NCBI GenBank assembly: GCA_030323885.1
Contig: CM059190.1
Location: forward strand, 84,374,709 to 84,438,708
Reading direction: 5' to 3'
Source of the DNA: Branchipolynoe longqiensis
Taxonomy: Eukaryota > Annelida > Polychaeta > Phyllodocida > Polynoidae
DNA: 64,000 nt
Shown here: piece by piece, positions 55,065 through 64,000 of the stretch
Position numbering within the stretch: position 1 is the first letter of the stretch
Layout: the number at the start of each line of letters is the position of its first letter
Program-made: the position numbers and the translations under genes
Notes under the pieces: model-generated
Database searches by the model: none
What the model was told of the DNA's origin: nothing
The model's input: the letters and a program-made list of their open reading frames with translations, nothing else

Positions 55065-55165
55065 CTCTACCCTCTACCCTTATATATATATAATATATAT
55101 AATATATACTGTATATAATATATATAATATAATAATATATGTAGTATATATAATTTATATATATA
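55065..55165. repeat. AT microsatellite
   Basis: TATAATATA-type repeat immediately left of the LTR. A shorter TATA stretch also precedes the solo LTR at 6912. Confidence 0.8.
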
Positions 55166-55945
55166 TGAAGTGGGCGTGTCTACTCGCCTTGAGCAATTTG
55201 CGCACTCGTCCAACGGGCGCGCAAATTTATCTAAATTCTAAAACTAATGTAATCAAACCACACGGGAGGGAAAGGGAGTTATTAGCGCCTTTGATAGGTA
55301 TGCATATTTCGCTGGTATCCTTGTTAGTTACGGTAAGAATAAAGTCGTGAGCGCTTGTGAAGGTGGACTGAGACGTTCCTTGCATTCTTTACTATCCTCC
55401 AGTATTATTATAGATTAACCGCTATGGAAAACCTGATATTCGATTGTTTCATATGTAAGTAGGGGCCTTAAGCCTAAACAGGCCTTATGCAGTTACTTAA
55501 CCCATCTGCGGGAATATAATGACAGACTATAACAGAATTTAACGTAGTGTTACTTTGTGGCGGAAATTAACGACATTAACTTAGAACTGATTATCAGTGA
55601 CAGCGGCGGCATCCCTAGCCGTACGCGTACTCCTGGAATTATTCAGTAACACAATTAATATACCGAAATGCGAAGGGGACAGCCAGCTAGTTGAAAGAAC
55701 CTAACTTATGGAAGTAGGGAAACATTAGGCCTATAAGCGCGCTCGTCGGCGAATTGCGTATGTAGATGAAACTCTGGCTGGCCGCCTTTAGCGCGGGGCG
55801 GACACCGACGGCGACGGACTAACTGCAGACGGGAGGAGGAGCCGCAGCAGCCCGCGGCAGGCTCAGGAATTTCACATGGAAATTATTACATAACATTAAC
55901 ACGTTAGGCTCGCCTTAGGCGGGGGCGGAGTAGGCCGAACGGTTA
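55166..55945 (+). mobile_element. Ty3/Gypsy 5' LTR
   Basis: Colinear with the LTRs at 4752-5477 (minus) and 6912-7875. Starts TGAAGTGGGCGTG, contains ACGTTCCTTGCATTCTTTAC and ends near GGCGGGGGCGGAGTAGGCC, three bases or so before the primer-binding site. About 200 bp near the 5' end present in the solo LTR is absent here. The exact 5' boundary is uncertain because of the AT run. Confidence 0.75.
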
Positions 55946-55948
55946 AAC

Positions 55949-55966
55949 TGGTGCCGTGACCAGGAT
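55949..55966 (+). promoter_or_regulatory. Primer-binding site (tRNA-His type)
   Basis: TGGTGCCGTGACCAGGAT. The first 12 bases complement the CCA-tailed 3' end of tRNA-His as I know it (GTCACGGCACCA). The remaining six differ from the vertebrate T-stem, so the identification is likely but not certain. Confidence 0.6.
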
Positions 55967-57531
55967 TAGTAAGGAGTGTAATACCTTTTAGTTCACTTTC
56001 GATACGCGAATCTTATAAAATAACGGCGTGTTGTCAGAAGTGACAGCGCGTACGCATTGTGACAGCGACACACGGTCACTGTCTTCATGTTCCATGACGT
56101 GATATTGATAGTTTACGGCGTACCCGGGTAGCATCATTGCGAATGATGACTTCACCCACGTGGTATACTTGTTATATTTTGCGGCTAGCCTTAATTAATT
56201 AGTAGTTTAAACAACCAGCGAGGGGCGAGCCTTGAATCCGCGGTTAAAACATCTGCGCAAATCGTGGCCTGAGGAGCGTTAGATGCACAATAATGGCGTA
56301 CCCTTGTGTCGCTCCGACTGGAGGAGGCGTACAGGACGTGGACTAGCTATCCCGATACTAGGCTATACATGCATTATATTTGGTTAGAGTTTTAAATTAA
56401 AATTGCTGCTGCGGTTCTCCGACATTAAATGCCGGCCTATTTTTAGTGAATCTTCGCAGTTTGCTTGCGCTAGCCGCATGTTTTTCTTAGTTCCATCGTT
56501 ACCTAGCGACATCGCGCATCGCTGGCACAGGAGACGACGTCAGAAAGCGTTATTGGAACATTAGGGCAGTGTGTCAACGTCTGCCAGACTGTTTGGTCGG
56601 TTTTCGTTACGTGCTAGTGTTTCACTCTTTTTCCTGTAGTTACGTTTAATAATTCTTTCAGTAGCATTTATTTCTTTATCTCCTTCGTGTTCGGCATCTT
56701 TCTTTTACTCAAATTTTTATATAAGAACCTTCTAAATTTCGCGTATTTCTATAATTAACCGTTGGTGATAGCGAGAAAATAACTGAAATCAAGGAGCTGT
56801 TCTATCTGGGCATAGAGCGGTTAATTTCTTTCAGCTGCTCAATTTTATTCTTTATCATTTTATTCGGACAATTTTCGGAGCATTTTTCATAAACTTTAGT
56901 ACATTGTTTCGGGTTTCTTTTTACAAACTTAATACCATAATTCTGTAACTTCTTTTCTACACGTATCTTCGTTTCAACATTAATTCAGGGTAACAACAAG
57001 GTAAAATTCAAAATTTCAGATCAATTGTTTATTACTTTTGATATCAGTGAAATTTGGCTTTTCTGTTGGTTTTAGGGGTTCAAGAAGCCAGACCAGTCAG
57101 CTCGCAGTCTACTAGGCTCGCGAGCTGGCGAGGCCAAGGAAGGAACCCAGCGAGATCCCTATTTCCGCCCGCCGCAGTTGCTTGCGATCCGCAGCATCTG
57201 GGGGGGAGGAAAAGGGCGATGGGGAGGCGCAATCCTTGGATGGCGTCTCCATAATTGATTCGGACAGTGTTCGAAGTACCGGGGTATCCCCCCTTACCGT
57301 GATGGCGGACCCAGTCCGACCTGCCGGGGTTTCGCCCCTTACTGTAATGGCTAATCCAGGAACTCCTGGAAAAGCTGTGGTTGATACGCAATTTGCGCCC
57401 GCGCAAAATCCTGAAGCCGCCAAAGGCGCGCAAATGTCCTTACAGGTCACTCGCGAGGAAGGCAGCCTCTTCTCTTTCCTTCCGAAAGAGAGGACGGGTG
57501 CTACTCCGACCCTGTCTCTTCCGCCCCAGTC
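55967..57531 (+). mobile_element. Ty3/Gypsy leader region
   Basis: About 1.5 kb between the primer-binding site and gag. Parts match the inverted leader at 4197-4733. A frame at 57182-57550 with a repeated SPLTVMA motif overlaps the gag start in another frame. It may be a decayed gag N-terminal extension, but I cannot show that. Confidence 0.6.
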
Positions 57532-59157
57532 ATGGACTTGTCGTACATGATACCTGCCGCGCAACATTCCGTGCAACGGGAGCAACTAAATGCGTTACAA
57601 AAGCGTGAGAGGGAAATCCTCACGCGCGAAAATGAGCTGAATGCCCAATGGCAACAATTTGCTGGGGGCGATATAAAAGCGCAGCAAAACCCTGGGGGTT
57701 CTGAGGAAGTGTTAAAAGCAATCCAACGGCAAGCAAAGCTTGGCCCTCCTAGCAGCGCCAATGTGAACGCGTCTAACGCGGGAGGCTGTGCGCGCACGGC
57801 TCCCTCACCTCCAGCGGGGCAGAATACGCCCGTCGACGGCTGCGCGCAAAACGCGAGCGCCGACTCTTTTGCTGCATACCGCTACACCGGTGCAGAACGG
57901 GAACTCATAAAGACGAACCCAGCCATTCGCCGGGCGGTAATGGAGGCATCCACTATCACCCCTGGGATCGGTGCCTCAGCGGTATACCGATCCCTGTATT
58001 TGCGCGACCGAAATATAAGCGTGCAAGAGCAGTACCAGCCCGCAAGGGTTAGGGCTGTGGAAGTTCCCCCGTTTGACGGAATAAACCACGACTGGGAGAC
58101 TTGGTGGGAAAAATTTAGTAAGGCGATGTCCGTGAACCGGTGGAATGAGACCACTGCGCTCACGCGCCTGATCCACTTGTTACAAGATGGTCCAGGTCAG
58201 TTGGCTGTGGATAGGTGGGAGCAAGATAATTGCGCCACCTTAGATGAATTGGTGGAAGCGCTGGCTTGGCAATTCCAGGGAATGGATCCCTTATCGAAAT
58301 GGGAACTCTTTGAGAAGAGATTCCAACGTCCGTCAGACTCGGCAAATTCCGTCTACTATGGGATGATGCTAGAGTCTGAGGCCAGAAAAGCTGGACAAGG
58401 ATGTGGAATGTCGCGCGATTTAATCGCGCGCAAAACCGTGGCCGTGTTCATTCATGGTTTGCGTGACCGGGAGGAACGCGACATGATTTTAAAGCAATGG
58501 TCTCCGGGTAGACACACCATGGAGGATATTTATCAAATGTTAAGGGATCACGCGGCAAAAGCGCGTATGACCCCACGTAACTGCACGGTGGCGGAAATTA
58601 CTTCCGCCGTGACAGACTTGCCGTACGACAATCCATATGATGCAGTGGATACAGGAATTTGCGCCTATAACGGGCAGACTTCACAAAATACCCAACAGGG
58701 TAACGCTAACAAGCGCGAATGGCCCAATAGGCGTTCACACTATAATCCTGATCTGCAGGGTAGATCGCAAAGGGCGTTTCAACCGAACCGCCCGAATCGC
58801 TCTCGGAATTCCGGGAGGATTGAATGTTTTAGATGCCGGGACTTTGGTCACATGGCGTATGAGTGTCCTTTGTCACAGCCTCGTTCCTTAGAGCAGGCTA
58901 TGGTGGATGGAGTCCGTAAAGGGTGCGATAATTCGCGCCATGTTCCGGAACTATTAGCCAGGCTACAAGCAGCCAGCGGCAAAAATAATGCGCGCGACAA
59001 TACACAAATCGCGCGCCCTGTCACGAACAATGTGCATGGGAGCAAGCAAATTGCGCCCACAGGCAGGCAATTCGCGCCTAACCATAGCGCTGTTGCTGCC
59101 GTTTACCATGAATCGGGATCTCCCGAGTTCTTGTCCGATACTGATTTTTTAAATTAG
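57532..59157 (+). CDS. gag: Ty3/Gypsy Gag polyprotein
   Basis: An intact 541-residue frame. A charged, coiled-coil-like N-terminus (about residues 15-45, KREREILTRENEL) precedes a low-complexity linker. The retrotransposon capsid domain follows, from about residue 178 (FDGINHDWETWWEKF, then TALTRLIHLLQDG and ALAWQF). Next comes a basic Asn/Arg-rich region and one zinc knuckle, CFRCRDFGHMAYEC (C-x2-C-x4-H-x4-C, from residue 432). It would form the particle that packages the element RNA. It ends in TAG overlapping the pol frame, with a slippery T TTT TTA just before the stop, so Gag-Pol is probably made by -1 frameshifting. Confidence 0.88.
   Translation: MDLSYMIPAAQHSVQREQLNALQKREREILTRENELNAQWQQFAGGDIKAQQNPGGSEEVLKAIQRQAKLGPPSSANVNASNAGGCARTAPSPPAGQNTPVDGCAQNASADSFAAYRYTGAERELIKTNPAIRRAVMEASTITPGIGASAVYRSLYLRDRNISVQEQYQPARVRAVEVPPFDGINHDWETWWEKFSKAMSVNRWNETTALTRLIHLLQDGPGQLAVDRWEQDNCATLDELVEALAWQFQGMDPLSKWELFEKRFQRPSDSANSVYYGMMLESEARKAGQGCGMSRDLIARKTVAVFIHGLRDREERDMILKQWSPGRHTMEDIYQMLRDHAAKARMTPRNCTVAEITSAVTDLPYDNPYDAVDTGICAYNGQTSQNTQQGNANKREWPNRRSHYNPDLQGRSQRAFQPNRPNRSRNSGRIECFRCRDFGHMAYECPLSQPRSLEQAMVDGVRKGCDNSRHVPELLARLQAASGKNNARDNTQIARPVTNNVHGSKQIAPTGRQFAPNHSAVAAVYHESGSPEFLSDTDFLN
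59145..59151 (+). promoter_or_regulatory. Probable -1 ribosomal frameshift site
   Basis: TTTTTTA read in the gag frame as GA(T TTT TTA), two codons before the gag stop. Pol lies in the -1 frame and is open through this point. This is a canonical X-XXY-YYZ heptamer. A downstream RNA structure was not evaluated. Confidence 0.7.
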
Positions 59158-62100
59158 TGCCAGCTGCAACGCCGGAAGTGTTGTCAGCTATTATTGTACG
59201 GGGGAACCTTCCCAGCGCATCTGTTGAGAGTTGTGCTAAACCCCTTGCGCACAATCTCCCATCAGATTCGTGCCATGTGCACAGTGTGCCTACACCGTCT
59301 ACATGTACTATCAGCGTCCGCCAGGTTTTCTTGGCTGGGATGCGTTCAATGTGCGCGCAAAATGCGCGCAGCCCTGAGTCCGATCCGTGTATGGACTATA
59401 TTTTAGAGAGAACTGGTCTAAACCTACACAACATGAATGAAAGAGACCAGTTCGCCATGAACATTTTCCCACTAAATGGGAAAAGATGGTATGTCCCCAT
59501 CAACATTAGAGGATCCAATGGATTCTTCCTTATTGATACCGGGGCGGCCATGTCCGTGATAGGAAAAGGATTCTTTGATAATCTCAACCTGAATACGCGT
59601 AATTTGGTCTCCGACGTGAGGCCTTTAAGTGTGACTGGACTAGTAATCCCACAATTTGGTTGCACGGATATCCCGCTGGGTATCGCCAATCAGATATTTT
59701 ACTCATCAGTGTTGATAGTGGACATACCAGAGGATGGTATTCTGGGGAGCGATTGGATGTCATTTTATGAAGCCAGTCTTTCACCCCATAATGGGCTGCT
59801 GGAAATTCTGCAACCTTATAACTTGGTCACCCACTGTCAGCTACGAACAGACTGCGGTCTTGCGTGCCTGGCAGAAGATGTTACCTTAAATGCGCACCAA
59901 ACGGTGGCGGCATTAATTTCAACCAGACATATAGAAGGGAAGGGTCAGTGCTTAATTGAACCCGACCCTCAAGTGCTCAGTTGTATGGGAGTCACAGCGG
60001 CTCCCTCGTTAATTTGTGGTGCAGAAGGTGCTGTGCTACCACTCTGTAACACTACAGATGATTGCGTCCATTTGCGGCGAGGCCAGGTCATTGGCAACGC
60101 CTCTGAAGCCAGATCACATGGTTCCATAAATAGTCCTACGGCTGCCATGGTGTTTGACTTACTCAAAAGAGAGCGCGGCGTGGAGGGATTTGGAGGATCC
60201 CCAGAACCGGTTTTTCCCGTTGACAGGACGCAATTCGCGGGCCTGCCGCAAATTCCTGACTTCATACTAGCGATGGCGGAGGCCACGCATTTAGAGCACG
60301 CGGAAGATAAAAAGAGGATCGCACAATTTCTCTTTGAATTTTGCGATATATTCGCAAAACCGGATGCTAAACTGGGGTGGACGGATGTCGTACAACACCA
60401 TATAGATGTCGGAGACAACGCCCCCTTTTGGATACCCTACCGTAGGCTAATGGACTCCAAGAAACAAGCCCTGGAGGACGAGGTTGCCAAGATGTTGGCG
60501 GCAGGGATCATTACGGATAGTACAAGTCCTTATAGTTCGCCCGTCCACCTTGTTACCAAAAAGGATGGGACGTGGCGATTTTGTATAGATTATCGCAAGT
60601 TAAATGCTATGACGCGGAAAAATGCGTACCCATTACCGCGGATAGACGAGAGCTTGGATAGTCTGGGAGGAAATAAGTGGTTCTGCACTTTGGATCTTCA
60701 ATCTGGATACCATCAAGTCGTGATGCAACACGATGACCGCGAGAAAACTGCTTTCACGACTCATATAGGTCTATATGAGTGGAAGGTAATGCCCTTTGGT
60801 CTATGTAATGCTCCCGCCACCTTTGAGAAAATGATGGCGGAGATGTTAAATGGTCTGCTGTTTACTCACTGCTTAGTATACTTAGACAACATTATAATAT
60901 TCGGGGACACCGTTTCCACATGTCGTTCGCATTTACGAGAAGTTTTTCTAAGACTTCGCAAATTTAAATTAAAACTTAAACCGTCCAAATGTCATCTATT
61001 CCGTAAAGAAACTGAATATTTGGGTAGAATTGTTTCTAGTGAAGGTATAAAAGCTGATCCTAAAAAGATTGAGGCTGTAACCAATTGGCCAGCGCCTAAG
61101 TCCCCTAAAGAGACGAAAAGTTTGCTGGGATTTGCTTCCTATTATCGAGATTTCATTCCCCATTTTGCCGATGTAGTCGCTCCCATACAGGATGTGGCTA
61201 ATGTTAGCACGCAAATCTTTGCATGGGGTATACCACAGGAAACTGCGTTCACTGACCTAAAACGGCTTTTCGCCGATACACCAGTACTAGGGTACCCACG
61301 GCCGAGTGGACAATTTATCTTGGACACTGACGCTAGCGCATTTGCCATAGCAGGCGCATTAAGTCAGGTGCAAGACGGGGTTGAAGTACCCATTACCTTT
61401 GCCAGCAATAGGCTAAATGCCTGTCAACGCCGTTATTGTACGACAAAAAGGGAATTAATGGCGATAGTCGTATACACTAAAAAATGGCGTCATTATTTTT
61501 GGGATTCTGAATTCCAGATCCGTACTGGCCATCATTCATTGAAATGGTTACTCAATTTTAAGGAGGCTGAGGGTATGATAGGGCGTTGGTTGGCTTGGTT
61601 GTCAGAATTTGGCCTCACCAATACGCAAATTACTTATCGACCCGGCCCTCAACATATTAACGCAGACGCGCTTAGTCGCATTCCTGTACGTCGTTGTGGC
61701 ATACCGGAATGTGACGATTGTGGGGCTCATTCAGCGGTGGTTGCATCCTTACGTCGGGATCCTGATGAGGAAAGTAGCTTCCATTTCTGGACACAAGATG
61801 AATTGCGTCAGGCTCAGGCAGCAGACGTGACATGCTCCACCGTTATTTCTTTGTTAAATGCGCATACGGTGAGACCTCCTAAGGATCTCGTGAGTGTGGA
61901 AAATACAGAAACTATTAAATTGTTAAACCAATGGGAACAGTTAACCGTATTGAATGGTGTGTTATGCAGGAATGCGCTCGACCCCCATTCTCTCATAACT
62001 CATCAACAACTCGTTATACCTTTCCTCTTACGAGAGGACATACTAATATTCTGCCACAGCCATCCAACCGCTGCGCATTTTGGAAGGGAGAGAACTCTAG

Positions 62101-62264
62101 ACAAAATACGCACGCGATATTACTGGCCAGGCATGAATTCGCGTGTGCGCGATTGGGTTAAATCCTGCCCGAGATGCGCGCTCATTAAACCAGGGCTGGG
62201 AATGGCTAAGATGCCGTTACAGCAACAAATGACAGGCCAACGTTGGGGGGCGCCTATCCTGTGA
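59157..62264 (+). pseudogene. pol: Ty3/Gypsy Pol: protease, RT, RNase H, integrase zinc domain
   Basis: A 1035-residue frame, -1 relative to gag. Aspartic protease: DTGAAMSVIG (Asp127) with ILGSDWM downstream. RT: WRFCIDYRKLNAMT, LDLQSGYHQV, MPFGLCNAPATFEKMM. The catalytic box reads YLDN (576-578 region), with Asn578 (codon AAC at 60888) where the family has its second Asp. RNase H: DTDASAFAIAGAL, KRELMAIV, ADALSR. The usual TDH is TGH (Gly791), so one metal-binding Asp is missing. Integrase HHCC zinc finger: H-x4-H ... CPRC near residues 985-1015. The frame then breaks in a G-run at about 62244-62250. With these substitutions and the shift, the copy is almost certainly inactive. Confidence 0.88.
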
Positions 62265-63219
62265 CTTCGTCTCAGGATTTAAGCGCACTAACCGGGATAA
62301 TCTGGTGATGTTGGTAGTACAGGACCACTTTACTAAATACGTACAAGTCTACCCGTTATGTAACCAAACGGCGGCAGTGGCCGCGCAAGCGTTAGTGAAT
62401 AACTGGATACTGATTTTTGGGGCTCCCCTTATACTACACTCAGATCAGGGACGGGAGTTCGAGTCGGAATTATTCCAGACTATGCTCAAGCTGACAGGCT
62501 GCTACAAAACCCGCACGAACCCCTACTGCCCCAGATCTAATGGTTTAGTTGAACGGTTTAATCGAACCTTAATTTCTGCTCTGGCCTGCATGGTCAATGA
62601 AGATCAGAGCGATTGGGATTTACATGCTAAGTATGTGGCACACGCATATAATTGCACCGTACACGCCGCTACTGGGGTAACTCCTAATACGCTAGTGTTT
62701 GGGGAGGAATTACGCCTACCCTGTGATTTGCAATTCGGAGTATTAGATAAACATTCAGACGACTCTTGCACACCGGCTTTCGTCCGATGGTTGGAGTGCT
62801 GTTTGCACAATGCGTACGGCAGGGTTCGTAATAGCACCGAGAAAAGTATTCAAAGAAATAAAAATTCTTATGGGAATGCTGACTTCCCACGGTTTGCAGT
62901 GGGTGACTTGGTGTTAAGGTACCATGCTCCCACGGCACATATTAAACTCGCACCAAACTGGGACGGGCCTTGGAAGATTACGGAGGTCATATCCGATACC
63001 ACGGTTATAATTAAGACGGCGTTATCTGCCGCTCGTAAATCAAATACGGGACGTTTGAAATTGTACACCGGGCAGATTCCGCCGGACCTGAAAGACGGCG
63101 ATAAATTAATTAACGCCGACTTGGCGCGGAAACCCGATACGGCGCAATCACCGGAAGAGACACAGCTGTTGGTTTCCACCACCCGCGGTGAACCAAGCGC
63201 CGGGTCGAGCAACCGTTAA
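62251..63219 (+). pseudogene. pol: Ty3/Gypsy integrase core and C-terminal domain (shifted frame)
   Basis: Continuation of pol after the one-base shift. The core has the first Asp in CDFVSG, the second in HSDQGREFES and the Glu in NGLVERFNRTL, so the DDE triad is present. A C-terminal GPY/F-like module follows (LAPNWDGPWKI, about residue 235 of the downstream frame). No chromodomain is visible and no envelope ORF follows. Terminal stop at 63217-63219. Confidence 0.85.
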
Positions 63220-63730
63220 CATTTAGTAGTCAGAACTCGGGGTGGATCAAATTACGAATGGCATCGGTTTATGTTATATTTTATATACCAGTTTCTGCCA
63301 TACTTATAATACCAGAGTAAGGAAAACGCCGCCTTCTCATGACTTTTACTTACGATACACATTTAAGTTACAGGACCCCTCCTATAAGGCTCTTTAACTT
63401 ACTTGAAAGGAAATTCCGTGCCAGTCTGTTGACGGTGAGACCCCGTATACATATGCGTATACCATAAGCACGCCAACAGTAAAATGCGTACGTAGGGGGT
63501 AATGTTGCGACATGTTACTTAAATCGTGGGCTAGGCCAGCTATCGATGGTTCAGCTATGACATAGACCCAAATCAAAGAATTACCGAATATGTACATCCA
63601 AAATTAAAAAGTACTGTACATACACAACATAACAACGACAATAAATGGTAATTTTCCAAGAATTTATTTAAATTAAAAAGCCAAGTTAAAAAAAACCACA
63701 AAAAATAAGCAAAAACAAAAAAATTATTAC
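63220..63730. other. No gene seen (Gypsy 3' region)
   Basis: Post-pol noncoding sequence. Apart from the possible polypurine tract, no LTR homologous to the left one is found. Confidence 0.5.
63491..63540 (+). promoter_or_regulatory. Possible polypurine tract and start of the 3' LTR
   Basis: GTAGGGGGTAA followed by TGTTGCGACATG at 63503 looks like a polypurine tract plus TG LTR start. However, the sequence does not match the 5' end of the three LTRs in this window and no LTR body follows, so the 3' end is unresolved. Confidence 0.35.
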
Positions 63731-63997
63731 TCAGGTTTCCTGGTGGGCGGCCCGCACGCAAGAGGCGATGCACCGGGCCCACCTCTTCTTTGTGCCGCCC
63801 GTCGCGTGCACGCCGTCCACCAGCCTCTCATAATGAGTGGCCCCCCGAAACGTGATGGTGGCGGCGAGATCGGGGGTGGGCTGACCGGCCTCGGCATTCA
63901 GCCGCCGGAGAATGTCATTATACATTCCCAGCGCGCGGTCAATGGCCTCCTGCGGAGAGTAAAATATAATCATATAACTAAATTGAAGGGAATACAT
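63731..63997 (-). pseudogene. Possible piggyBac-like transposase C-terminal fragment
   Basis: An 88-residue frame. The last part, HYERLVDGVHATGGTKKRWARCIASC, resembles the layout of piggyBac C-termini (a H...R..D/G basic stretch followed by a R-C-x2-x-C cysteine pair). Only one Cys pair is seen before the stop, and the usual further cysteines are missing. GC-rich composition contrasts with the flanks. Alternative: an unrelated GC-rich repeat ORF. The N-terminal side runs off the window. Confidence 0.3.
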
Positions 63998-64000
63998 CGG

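Noticed and set aside
57080..57585. Minus-strand ORFs opposite the gag start
   Set aside because: Shadows of the Gypsy leader/gag frame with no recognisable domain.

Overview
The window is eukaryotic and almost certainly from an animal. The evidence is GT-AG introns, tRNA-derived SINEs, LINE fragments, tyrosine-recombinase (DIRS-like) retrotransposons, a Ty3/Gypsy element and many TIR or foldback elements. A mollusc or other marine lophotrochozoan is my best guess. It rests on the repeat style, including two copies (24.7 and 51.3 kb) of a repeat I recall from molluscan genomes. No search was possible, so the species is not determined. Two assembly gaps (1-226 and 30464-30962) are runs of N.

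The one host gene I can assemble is a secreted CAP/CRISP-family protein on the + strand (16066-26457). It has seven short exons whose phases close exactly into 210 codons plus a stop. A TATA box lies about 90 bp upstream of the start codon. Its introns are packed with SINEs, TTAA-flanked MITEs, foldback elements and an intronic minisatellite, and some repeats end within about 10-15 bp of splice acceptors.

Mobile-element layout, left to right. (1) 0.8-5.5 kb: inverted Ty3/Gypsy debris (LTR, primer-binding site, leader), interrupted by a GC-rich 2,048-bp block carrying a DIRS-like ORF1. A perfect 174-bp direct repeat flanks the block. (2) 6.9-7.9 kb: a solo LTR of the same Gypsy family. (3) 8.1-13.6 kb: a degenerate 5.5-kb TIR element. 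Its minus-strand protein ends in a tesmin-like cysteine cluster and carries a PIN/XPG-like acidic motif. A second, deleted member of this family lies at 44.9-48.1 kb with about 265-bp TIRs. (4) 27.7-28.4 and 48.1-48.5 kb: 3' ends of two LINEs. (5) 29.1-30.2 kb: a C-rich minisatellite. (6) 31.0-36.15 kb: a DIRS-like element with ORF1, RT-RNase H, an intact tyrosine recombinase and split direct repeats. (7) 37.8-41.1 kb: a GC-rich DIRS-like relative, frameshifted and truncated. (8) 49.8-51.1 kb: two further TIR elements, one containing a 171-bp-arm palindrome. (9) 55.2-63.5 kb: a nearly full-length Ty3/Gypsy element. It has a likely -1 frameshift site between gag and pol, but damaged RT, RNase H and integrase. 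(10) 63.7-64.0 kb: a possible piggyBac-like C-terminal fragment.

The strongest candidate for a poorly described system is the pair of TIR elements encoding the PIN/XPG-like nuclease. The odd 174-bp duplication around the DIRS-like block and the composite palindromic elements also deserve a second look. Intergenic stretches listed as unexplained were read and gave no supportable gene.
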